Positions 9,298-16,632 of a stretch of 64,000 nucleotides of DNA are shown here, piece after piece. Below the pieces are notes generated by a model. That model had not been told where the DNA came from. It worked only from the letters and a program-made list of their open reading frames with translations, and did no database searches. The translations under genes were made by a program, and so were the position numbers. Position 1 is the first letter of the stretch. Every line of letters begins with the position of its first letter. The stretch is from the NCBI RefSeq assembly GCF_040365005.1, contig NZ_BAABWV010000010.1:112264-176263 (forward strand). The letters run 5' to 3'. Source of the stretch: Antarcticimicrobium sp040365005. Its GTDB lineage: Bacteria > Pseudomonadota > Alphaproteobacteria > Rhodobacterales > Rhodobacteraceae.

Positions 9298-10001
9298 GGG
9301 TATACCGCCCCCTCGCGGTTGAGCACCTCTTCCTGCGCCGGATCCGTCACCTCGACGACGGCATCGACGAAGATTCCCGGTGTCACCACATGTTCCGGGT
9401 CGATCCCGCCAAGCGGAACAATGCGACGCGCCTGCACGATGCTGCGCCTCGCCGCCATCGCCATGACCGGGTTGAAGTTCCGCGCTGCCATCCGATAAGT
9501 CAGATTGCCATGCGGGTCGGCGCACTCCGCCTTGACCAGCGCGTAATCGGCCTTCAGCCAGCGTTCCCGCACGTAGTGCCGGCCTTCGAACTCCTCGACC
9601 GGCTTACCCTCGGCCAGATCGGTGCCATAGCTGGTGGGCGTGTAGAACGCCGGGATGCCGGCGCCGCCGGCACGAATGCGTTCGGCCAGCGTTCCCTGCG
9701 GCACGATCTCCAGCTCGATCTTTCCCGCCTTGTAGAAATCGTTGAAAACCGTGGGATCGGCGGAACGCGGAAAGGAACAGATCAGCCGGCGCACCCGACC
9801 CTGTTCGATCAGCGCGGCCAGTCCGACATGCCCATTGCCCGCGTTGTTGTTGATGACCGTCAGATCCCGGGCACCCTGGTCGATGAGGGCGTGAATCAGT
9901 TCGATCGGCGCGCCCGATCCGCCAAAGCCGCCGATCATGACGGACGCGCCATCGGGAATATCGGCAACCGCCCCGGCCAGAGATGAGATTGTTTTGTCCA
10001 T
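9294..10001 (-). CDS. pcaI: CoA-transferase subunit A (3-oxoadipate type)
   Basis: 235-residue family-I CoA-transferase alpha subunit, with the nucleotide-binding segment MIGGFGGSGAPIELI near residues 21-35, DLTVINNNAGNG and the later segment GIPAFYTPTSYGTDLAEGK. These are closest in my memory to PcaI/CatI rather than ScoA. First gene of a two-gene minus-strand operon; its promoter must lie in the 102 bp shared with the divergent IclR-type gene, the usual arrangement for IclR control of pca genes. Confidence 0.8.
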   Translation of the reverse strand: MDKTISSLAGAVADIPDGASVMIGGFGGSGAPIELIHALIDQGARDLTVINNNAGNGHVGLAALIEQGRVRRLICSFPRSADPTVFNDFYKAGKIELEIVPQGTLAERIRAGGAGIPAFYTPTSYGTDLAEGKPVEEFEGRHYVRERWLKADYALVKAECADPHGNLTYRMAARNFNPVMAMAARRSIVQARRIVPLGGIDPEHVVTPGIFVDAVVEVTDPAQEEVLNREGAVYP

Positions 10002-10103
10002 GCGGAATCCTCCTGCCCGGCAGTGCTAGGAACAATTTCGGATCGTTTCCAGACATCTCGTTCACATAATTCATTTGTTCAAAATGCTTATTCTGGTGGT
10101 CGC

Positions 10104-10586
10104 ATGGTGAACAGATCCGACTTCATAGGTTCCCTGGCCAAGGGATTGAGCGTGCTGGAGGTGTTTGGCGGCGAGACCCCGCACCTGTCGATCGCAGAGG
10201 TGGCCGAGGCGACCGGGCTGATGCCGGGATCGCGCCTGCCGGCGCATTGCCCCTCGATGGGGCGCAGGTTGTTCGCGGCGTTGCCGCCGCCGCAGGCCCG
10301 CGCGTTGATCGACAGGTTTGACCTGACACCGCACACGGTCAACTGCGTCACCGACCCCGGCGAGATCATGGACCGGATTGCCCAGGTGCGGACTGACGGC
10401 TTTGCCATCATCGAACAGCAGGGCGAGATCGGTCTGCGCTCACTCGCGGTGCCGGTGCTGAACGCCCGCGGCTTCGTCATCGCTGCGCTCAACACCGGCC
10501 TTGCCGTCTCCGAAGCGGATCTTGTCCGCGACCACCTGCCCAAATTGCTTCGGGTACAAGCCGGGTTGCGCAAGATCCTGACCTGA
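10104..10586 (+). pseudogene. IclR-family (PcaR-like) regulator with large in-frame deletion
   Basis: The 160-residue frame begins like a PcaR/IclR regulator (SDFIGSLAKGLSVLEVF, SIAEVAEATGL) and then passes straight into MPGSRLPAHC and the ligand-binding C-terminus (EIGLRSLAVPVLNARG). Intact relatives have about 80 residues between these points, holding the DNA-recognition helix (DRATARR...), the wing and the first part of the effector domain. The frame is maintained, so a protein may be made, but it cannot bind DNA in the normal way. The adjacent pcaIJ-like genes are therefore probably deregulated or controlled in another way. Confidence 0.8.
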
Positions 10587-10619
10587 TGCCTGACGTGGTG
10601 CCCGGGCGAAGATCTGGCC

Positions 10620-10754
10620 TGCCCAATCCCCGAACAGGTTCGGCAGGATCTCGAGGTGATAGAACCGGGCGATGTTGTCGGCCGGCACGCGGCGTTCGAA
10701 ATGGCCCTGCATGGGGACCTCCGGTGTCTCGGAATGCTCCATACATGATGGCAC
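10620..10754 (-). pseudogene. Truncated WGR-domain protein fragment
   Basis: On the minus strand the frame starting at 10754 (or ATG 10712) gives MQGHFERRVPADNIARFY and LEILPNLFGDWA, which matches the first half of WGR-domain proteins (normally continuing LVREWGRIG). After GDWA the similarity stops and the frame runs into sequence antisense to the IclR-like gene, so the WGR gene has been cut at about 10620. A breakpoint this close to the IclR 3' end supports a rearrangement. Confidence 0.6.
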
Positions 10755-10824
10755 GAATTCGACATGATGCGCAAAATAAAACAGGTTTGCACAGCACCGA
10801 TGCGAGTTGTGGATACAGATAATT

Positions 10825-10852
10825 ATACCCGATAAGTACCGTTATCACGCCT
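10825..10852. other. dif-like recombination core site
   Basis: Two 11-bp arms flank a 6-bp centre: ATACCCGATAA, GTACCG, TTATCACGCCT. The inner ATAA-6 bp-TTAT layout is the hallmark of XerC/XerD target sites (dif, pdif). It sits in an AT-rich stretch about 150 bp upstream of a tyrosine recombinase gene. Only the inner five bases of each arm are symmetric, so this is a candidate and not a proven site. Confidence 0.4.
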
Positions 10853-11005
10853 GTTGCGAAAGCGCCGGAAAAGCCGCAATATCCCCGCCATGTCACACCT
10901 TGATCCCCCTCGCCTGCCTTGCCACTCAAGCCGAGACGCCGCCCTTCGGCGCCCGCCACGGGACATGCCGCTTCAGTCGCAGCCCCATGCCTGGGGAGGG
11001 AACAC

Positions 11006-12052
11006 TTGACCCACCTGCCCTTCCCGATCCGCACGCAGCTTTCCGAAGCCGACCAGGCGGCGCTGACCGATCTCTATGTCCGCGGCACGCCGGAGAACAC
11101 GCTGCGCGCCTACGAGCGCGACCTGCTCTACATCACGCTGTGGCGCGAGATGGTGTTCGGCGCCGGGCCCGAGTGGCCGGAGCGCGAGGAGGTGGCGCTG
11201 CGGTTCATCCTCGATCACGCCCGCGACCTCGGCACGGCGGAGGCGGCGGACAGCGCCCGCATCGCCGGTGAGGCGCTGGTCGACGCCGGGTTGCGCAAGA
11301 GCCTCGCCTGCCCTGCCCCGGCGACGCTGGATCGCCGCATCGCCTCTTGGCGGGCGTTCCACCGGATGAAGAACCTGCCGTCGCCGTTCGAGGCGCCGAT
11401 GCTGCGCCAGGCCCGCGCCAAGGCGCGCCGTGTTGCCGCCCGGCCCCGGGCGCCGAAGTCGAACAAGCCCATCACCCGCGACGTGCTGGAACAGATGCTG
11501 GCGACCTGCGGCCGCGATCTGCGCGGGATGCGCGACCGGGCGGTGCTGATGCTCGGTTGGGCCAGTGGCGGACGACGCCGCTCGGAGCTCTCGAGCCTGC
11601 AGCGCGAGGACCTGTCGCTGGAGGAGTTCGAGGAAACCGGGCTGATCTGGATCCACCTGCTGGAGACCAAGACCACCCGCCGCGATGCGACGCCACGGCT
11701 GGTGCTCAAGGGCCGCGCCGCCCGCGCCGTCGCGCGCTGGATCGAAGCGGCGGAGATCGCGGACGGGCCGCTGTTCCGACCGATCAGTAAATCGGGGCGC
11801 CCCCTGCCCCGCCGGTTGTCGCCTGACGGGATCTACCAGATCGTCAAGCGGCGGCTGGTGCTGGCCAGTCTGCCGGAAGACATGGCCAGCCCGCACGGGT
11901 TGCGCTCCGGCTTTCTGACCCAGGCAGCACTCGACGGCGCCCCGGTACAGGCCGCCATGCGGCTGTCCCTGCACCGTTCCATGGCCCAGGCGCAGCGCTA
12001 CTACGACGACGTGGACATCGCCGAGAACCCGGCAACCGATCTGTTGGAGTGA
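11006..12052 (+). CDS. Tyrosine recombinase/integrase, plasmid-associated
   Basis: 348-residue site-specific recombinase. An N-terminal SAM-like DNA-binding domain (about 15-130; TPENTLRAYERDL) is followed by the catalytic domain with Arg in SGGRRRSEL (about 191), Lys region KTTRR, HGLR at 297-300, His323 and the nucleophile Tyr332 in QRYYDD. TTG at 11006 is chosen because GGGAGG ends six bases upstream; no in-frame ATG lies nearby. Position next to parB, parA and rep suggests resolution of replicon multimers or integration/excision rather than phage function. A dif-like core lies 150 bp upstream. Confidence 0.8.
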   Translation: MTHLPFPIRTQLSEADQAALTDLYVRGTPENTLRAYERDLLYITLWREMVFGAGPEWPEREEVALRFILDHARDLGTAEAADSARIAGEALVDAGLRKSLACPAPATLDRRIASWRAFHRMKNLPSPFEAPMLRQARAKARRVAARPRAPKSNKPITRDVLEQMLATCGRDLRGMRDRAVLMLGWASGGRRRSELSSLQREDLSLEEFEETGLIWIHLLETKTTRRDATPRLVLKGRAARAVARWIEAAEIADGPLFRPISKSGRPLPRRLSPDGIYQIVKRRLVLASLPEDMASPHGLRSGFLTQAALDGAPVQAAMRLSLHRSMAQAQRYYDDVDIAENPATDLLE

Positions 12053-12155
12053 GGGGATTTAGTTGGTTTGCGCCTTTTCACTGCGGGGAAACAAATCGCC
12101 ACGCGCTCTTTGACACGTCCGCATTTCCGGGTTGGTTTCGCCGCTGCACCCGACA

Positions 12156-12172
12156 GGTTTCGCGGCGAAACC
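12156..12172. promoter_or_regulatory. parS: parS-like palindrome 1
   Basis: Perfect 17-bp palindrome with odd centre, GGTTTCGC-G-GCGAAACC, just beyond the parB stop codon. The same TTTCGC-N-GCGAAA core recurs inside parB and in the rep upstream region. A half-site GGTTTCGCCGC is also present at 12134-12144. Likely ParB-binding centromere site. Confidence 0.65.
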
Positions 12173-12179
12173 TCGATCC

Positions 12180-13289
12180 TTAGGGTTCCAGCAGGTTCTG
12201 GATTTCCGCCATCAGCGTATCCATGATTTCGCTGTCGACCGCCTTGCCCTCGAACCGCAGGATGTGGCCCTTGCTGTCTTGTGCGCGGCGGATGGTGATG
12301 CCGCTGGAGGTGCGCACCGTCTTGCTGTCGATCCAGCCGTAGTCCTGCGGTTTCGACTTTGGCCGCCCGCCCCGGCTGGCGTCACGCGGGGTCTTCTCGA
12401 TCGCCGCAAGGACCGGTTCGATCAGCGCCCATTCCTCTTCGGCGTCTTCCGGTGCCCGCTCCGCAAGGGCCTCGCGCAGCCGCGCCTCGGCGCCGAACCG
12501 CAACGCCGAGGCAAGGCGCAGACCCCGCTTTTCGGTCAGGGATTCGGGGAAGACCAGCATGTCGCCCAACTCTTCGAAGACCAGCGCGAAGGAACGGACC
12601 TTGGATCGCTTGGCCTTTGACCCGGTGGCGAAGAGCTTGTTCACCGCCTCCTCGGTATTGGCAAAGGCGCCCTGGTTGGCGGCGATCACCGCGATGCGCC
12701 CGCGCTCGAAATGGCTGAGTTCCTGCCGAACCTCGTTCTCCTCGACCATCGAGACAAAGGCGGCATCGGCCTCCGAACGTTCGCGGATGATGGCACGGAT
12801 GCGGGTGTATTTTTTGGCCTCGGTCAGTTCCAGCAAGCCGCGCACCGCCAGCAATCGGCGATAGCCCGAGAGCAACCCATACCGCTTGCCATCGGTGCCG
12901 GGGGTCTCGAGTTCGAACACCTCGACCGGCAGGCGCAGCCCGTTGGTGGCAATCGACAGCCGCAGCTCGGTCTGTTCCTCTTCGCTCAGGGCCATGCGAT
13001 CGCGCACCAGCGCGTTTTCGTCGATCTCCTCCACTGGCAGCTCGACCATCAACAGACCCTGGTCCTCGGCCGCCTTCAGCCTTGCCGCATCGGCCTCGGT
13101 CTTGGCGCGGGCGGCGCGGGTGTCCGGGCTGGCGGCCTGAACCTCTGCGGCGGTTTCTGCGGCAACCTGCGCTATCGGCGCGAGGCCACGGGCCGGCGCG
13201 GGCTTGGGGGAGGTTTCGCCGCGAAACTCCTGCTCCAGCCGATCGAGATCGGCGGTGCTGGGGGCCGAAAGACGTCTGCGTTTAACCAT
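12180..13289 (-). CDS. parB: Plasmid partitioning protein ParB
   Basis: 369-residue CTP-binding-type ParB. After a ~90-residue N-terminal region it has the ParB box: LSEEEQTELRLSIATNGL, then GYRRLLAVRGL (the GxRR nucleotide motif) around residues 142-152 and MVEENEVRQELSHFERG around 180-196. A helix-turn-helix region and a C-terminal dimerisation part follow. It starts within the end of parA (8-bp overlap), so both are made from one transcript. It should load on parS-like palindromes and stimulate ParA for segregation of this replicon. Confidence 0.85.
   Translation of the reverse strand: MVKRRRLSAPSTADLDRLEQEFRGETSPKPAPARGLAPIAQVAAETAAEVQAASPDTRAARAKTEADAARLKAAEDQGLLMVELPVEEIDENALVRDRMALSEEEQTELRLSIATNGLRLPVEVFELETPGTDGKRYGLLSGYRRLLAVRGLLELTEAKKYTRIRAIIRERSEADAAFVSMVEENEVRQELSHFERGRIAVIAANQGAFANTEEAVNKLFATGSKAKRSKVRSFALVFEELGDMLVFPESLTEKRGLRLASALRFGAEARLREALAERAPEDAEEEWALIEPVLAAIEKTPRDASRGGRPKSKPQDYGWIDSKTVRTSSGITIRRAQDSKGHILRFEGKAVDSEIMDTLMAEIQNLLEP
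13213..13227. promoter_or_regulatory. parS: parS-like palindrome 2, inside parB
   Basis: Palindrome GTTTCGC-C-GCGAAAC within the 5' part of the parB coding sequence. It shares the 13-bp TTTCGC-N-GCGAAA core with the sites at 12156 and 15025. Location inside parB is common for ParB sites that also autoregulate. Confidence 0.55.
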
Positions 13290-14691
13290 GTGCCTGTTCC
13301 TCTGCTGCGGCCTGTTCCTCGGCCTTTTCCATCTGTTGATCCCGCCACCACGTACCCAGGATCAATTCCTTGACCTCGGCCCAGGTCCGGTCGAAGGTCT
13401 CGCGCCCGCGCACGTAGGTGTCGCGGTTGAACTCCCGGTAGTCGGCCTCGTAGATCCCGTTGACCTGCTCGCCGGCCTGCCCGACCATCGCCGTCAACTC
13501 CTGCCGATAGGTGGTCATGAAATCCCCGAAATAGGCCTGGATCACGTTCGCCAGGTCGGTCTGTTGCGCCGCGTCGAACCGCGTGACCAAGGCCCGGACC
13601 GCATCCCACTCAAAACGCATCTCGGGCAGGCCGTCTCGGCGGCGGGCGGCGTTTTCCCCCTCTTCGACGCTGGCAAAGGTGGAATAGAGCATGTCGAAAA
13701 AACGCCCGGTGGAATCGAACTCCAGGAAAGAGGCGCCAAGCGGCACCAGCAGGATATCGGCGGCCGCCAGCGCGTTGATGGTCAGGTAGCCGAGTGCGGG
13801 CGGAGTATCGAGAATGATGATATCGTATTCGTCAACGATGCGGTCGTTGACCAGTGCGTTCGACAGCGCATCCCAGAGCGGCCAGCTGCGCAAGCCCATG
13901 CGCCAAACCGGCACCTGGAATTCCGCCCAGTAGAGATTGAGCTGCGCACCGAGCAGGTCGATGTTGGGCCAGTGGGTCGATTGGATCACGTCGCGCGCCG
14001 AAACCGTCAGCGCCTCGGTCAGGGTCTCGTCGAAGGGCAGGGGAGGCTGACCGGCGGCCTCGCGCACCCGGTTCTCGTCCTGCAGGGCGAGGGCGTAATC
14101 CTTGGCCAGAAGCGGAAAAGCGGTGGACCATTCGTCGGGCACGTCGCCGCCCATGATCGAGGTCATCGAGCCCTGGCTGTCGAGGTCGACCACCAGCACC
14201 TTGTAGCCGTCCAGCGCGGCCGACATGGCGATATGCGCCGCCGTCGAGGTCTTGCCGACCCCGCCTTTGAAGTTCGCCACCGCGATAGTCTTGGCCGGCA
14301 GCCCCTCGGGGCGCCAGGGTCGATATTCGCGCCCGGCGGCACCTTCGGCCGCGAAGTGATCGCGGAGCTTGAGAACCTCGTCCAGCGTGAACCACTTGGA
14401 ATTGCCCTCGCCGGTGCCCTGCGGCAACTCGGGGTTCTTGCGCAGGACACGGCGGAAATGGGCCGGGGCGACGGGGATGAGATAGCGGCAAACCTCCCAC
14501 GTGGAGAAGCGGCGCAGGCGTTTGCGGCCATCGGGGGCATAGCCACGTTCGGCGAGATCCTGGCGCCCGCGGGCGGCGAAGGCGGCCGCCTTGGCGAATC
14601 GCGCGGTATCGATAGGATCGGACAGACGCTCGGCCGCCTTGGCGGGGTCGATATTGAAATAGGGGGGGAGGGGATCCTTGCCTGAGGACAT
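13282..14691 (-). CDS. parA: Plasmid partitioning ATPase ParA
   Basis: About 469-residue type Ia ParA. A ~150-residue N-terminal DNA-binding extension (helix-turn-helix-like FSTWEVCRYL, FTLDEVLKL) precedes the ATPase domain with deviant Walker A NFKGGVGKTS, A' motif VVDLDSQGS and Walker B IIILDTPPALG. The extension is what lets type Ia ParA repress its own promoter. ATG at 14691 is preferred over 14796 because GGAAG stands seven bases upstream and the extra upstream residues are not family-like. First gene of parAB, divergent from rep across the origin. Confidence 0.88.
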   Translation of the reverse strand: MSSGKDPLPPYFNIDPAKAAERLSDPIDTARFAKAAAFAARGRQDLAERGYAPDGRKRLRRFSTWEVCRYLIPVAPAHFRRVLRKNPELPQGTGEGNSKWFTLDEVLKLRDHFAAEGAAGREYRPWRPEGLPAKTIAVANFKGGVGKTSTAAHIAMSAALDGYKVLVVDLDSQGSMTSIMGGDVPDEWSTAFPLLAKDYALALQDENRVREAAGQPPLPFDETLTEALTVSARDVIQSTHWPNIDLLGAQLNLYWAEFQVPVWRMGLRSWPLWDALSNALVNDRIVDEYDIIILDTPPALGYLTINALAAADILLVPLGASFLEFDSTGRFFDMLYSTFASVEEGENAARRRDGLPEMRFEWDAVRALVTRFDAAQQTDLANVIQAYFGDFMTTYRQELTAMVGQAGEQVNGIYEADYREFNRDTYVRGRETFDRTWAEVKELILGTWWRDQQMEKAEEQAAAEEQAHG

Positions 14692-14910
14692 GTCACTTCC
14701 TTTGCGATGTGCTGCTCTGATCGGTATTTTGGCGAAACTATCGCACATGTGCCACGGCAAGTGAATCGCAAAGGGCGGAATACCCCCTGAAATCAATGTT
14801 TTTCAGAGAAAGCGGCGGCATAAAGCTTGTTAGATTCTTTGAGAAATTTAGAATCTTTGCGTCTGAAAAGTAGTTGTATATCAACATCTTACATGCAGTT
14901 CGGAACCTGA

Positions 14911-14997
14911 ATACGGGACCAAGGGGACCTGTTTACAGGACCAAGGGCACCCGGTTACGGGATCAGCGGCACCGATTCGCGGGAACAAGGGGCCCTG
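14911..14997 (+). repeat. Four iteron-like direct repeats
   Basis: Units at 14911-14932, 14933-14954, 14955-14975 and 14976-14997 (22, 22, 21, 22 bp) follow the pattern TTACGGGACCAAGGGCACCnG with a few substitutions each. Spacing of two helical turns and position next to the rep gene indicate binding sites for the initiator. Confidence 0.7.
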
Positions 14998-15024
14998 TCT
15001 GCGGTAGAGCCTAATATAGCGGGG

Positions 15025-15037
15025 TTTCGCGGCGAAA
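15025..15037. promoter_or_regulatory. parS: parS-like palindrome 3
   Basis: TTTCGC-G-GCGAAA core identical to the core of the sites at 12156 and (with the other central base) 13213. It stands between the iterons and rep, so ParB binding here could couple partition and replication. Confidence 0.5.
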
Positions 15038-15209
15038 ACGGCGGGGCACCAGTCCTGTCGGTCCCGGAAATGGGTACCTTTATCGGGGACCTCATGGGAA
15101 AGGTACCTGTCTACGGGAGAGCCGGTGCCCGGTTTTGGGAACCCTTTGCGCAGTTGCGCGAAGGTACCTTATTCGGCATAGTGGCGGCAACAAAAAGACG
15201 GGCAGGGCG

Positions 15210-16427
15210 ATGGACGATATTCCGCGCGATCAGCTGACCGGCGCATTGCGCCGCGGGGCGGTCAAGAAACACGTGGCGGCGATCCACGTGTCGGGCAAGC
15301 TGACGCTATTGCAGCGCAAGCTGTCGAACGTGCTGCTGCTCAATGCCTATGACACGCTGACCAACCGCACCCGGCATGAGATTGACGCCCGGACCCTGTG
15401 CCTGATGATCGGCTACAACTCCAACGACATGGACACGCTGAAGCAGTCGCTGCGTGGTCTTGCCGAGACCGTGGCCGAATGGGACATGCTGGACGCCAAG
15501 GGCCAGCAGGAATGGGGGGTGTCCAGCCTGTTGAGCTATGCCAAGCTCAAGGGCGGGGTTTGCGAGTACGCCTATTCCGAGGCGCTGGCGGAAAAGCTGC
15601 ACGACCCCAAGGTTTTCGCGCTGATCAACCTCAACATCCAGCGGCGCTTTACCTCGGGGCATGCGCTGGCGCTCTATGAGAATTGCTATCGCTTCGTGCG
15701 GACCGGGTCGACGGGCTGGTGGCCGCTGGACCTGTTTCGCCGGCTGATGGGGCTGGACGGGTCGAGTTATTACGAGAGCTTCAAGCATCTGAACGCCAAG
15801 GTGATCAAGCCGGCGGTGGCCGAGGTCAACAAGACCAGCAACATCATCGTCACACCCGAGACGCGCAAGAAGGGCAGGGTGGTCACCGAGATCCGGTTTC
15901 TCATCAAGGATAACCCGCAGCTTGCCATTCTGGACATCGACGATGGCGAGGGGCTGCGCCACGGGCCGGTCTATGCCCGGCTGCGCGAACATGGGGTGAG
16001 CGACCGTCTGGCGCGGCAATGGCTGGCCTCGCACGGGGAGGCGCAGGTGGCGGCGAAGATCGACTATGTCGAGGGCCGCAAGAACGTGCGCAGCAAGGTC
16101 GGGTACCTGAGCGCGGCGCTGGATGGCGATTTCGGCGCGCTGGAGGGCGGGCCAGGGCAGGCCGCCGCGCCAAGCGGCCGCGCCGAGCGGCTGGCCCGGG
16201 TGCTGGAGGTGGTCCGGGCGCGCACGCCAACCCAGCGCGACGCGGACAAACGCCTGTTCCTGAGCCAGTTGACCGACGGTGCCGCGCGTCAGGATTTCGA
16301 GAACCATGGCTGGATGTCGCCGCTGAACACCGCCCGCATCGCTGCCTTCTGGGAAGAGATGTCGCCGGGCCTGTTCGATGGAATTGCCGCAGATGGCGGT
16401 AAAGAGGCGCAGGCGGGCGGCTCCTGA
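15210..16427 (+). CDS. Replication initiator protein (Rep_3/RepB-like)
   Basis: 405-residue initiator with a winged-helix fold pattern. SGKLTLLQRKLSNVLLLNAY at about 27-46, RFTSGHALALYENCYRF around 145-161 and a second winged-helix part through LNAKVIKPAVAEVN are typical of roseobacter RepA/RepB-type plasmid initiators and related Rep_3 proteins. ATG at 15210 follows GGCAGGGCG; the frame is open to 15135 but those residues are not family-like. The C-terminal ~120 residues are variable. The protein should bind the iterons just upstream. I cannot assign the compatibility group without alignment. Confidence 0.8.
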   Translation: MDDIPRDQLTGALRRGAVKKHVAAIHVSGKLTLLQRKLSNVLLLNAYDTLTNRTRHEIDARTLCLMIGYNSNDMDTLKQSLRGLAETVAEWDMLDAKGQQEWGVSSLLSYAKLKGGVCEYAYSEALAEKLHDPKVFALINLNIQRRFTSGHALALYENCYRFVRTGSTGWWPLDLFRRLMGLDGSSYYESFKHLNAKVIKPAVAEVNKTSNIIVTPETRKKGRVVTEIRFLIKDNPQLAILDIDDGEGLRHGPVYARLREHGVSDRLARQWLASHGEAQVAAKIDYVEGRKNVRSKVGYLSAALDGDFGALEGGPGQAAAPSGRAERLARVLEVVRARTPTQRDADKRLFLSQLTDGAARQDFENHGWMSPLNTARIAAFWEEMSPGLFDGIAADGGKEAQAGGS

Positions 16428-16632
16428 CGGGGGGATCGGGCGTCGTCATGCGCGATTGCTACATCACCGGAATCGCAGCCGATGGTCGCAACAGCGCTTT
16501 CTACGTTGCAGAGCTTTCGGGCAGACGGGATCCAAAGCGAAGGTTTCCCACGCCAGGCGCCATGGGTCGGGATGACAGTCTGTTCTCGAGGACATAGGGT
16601 TGCGCCGAGATAACCAAGACAGGACCCCGCCC

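Larger units (their letters stand above)
14692..15209. other. oriV: Replication origin region (intergenic parA-rep)
   Basis: 518 bp without a convincing gene. It holds, in order: an AT-rich block about 14800-14905 with an inverted repeat AGATTCT (14832-14838) / AGAATCT (14850-14856); four iteron-like direct repeats at 14911-14997; a parS-like palindrome at 15025; and three GGTACC sites at 15073, 15102 and 15163. AT-rich unwinding region plus iterons immediately before an initiator gene is the standard layout of iteron plasmids. Confidence 0.7.

Noticed and set aside
13204..14685. 493-codon open frame on the plus strand.
   Set aside because: Antisense to parA, which has clear Walker motifs; no ribosome site or family features.
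14911..14997. Short CRISPR array.
   Set aside because: The units are directly adjacent with no unique spacers and no cas genes; iterons next to a rep gene explain them.
12180..16427. repABC-type plasmid locus.
   Set aside because: The rep gene is divergent from parAB, and the initiator is Rep_3-like and not RepC; no repABC order is present.
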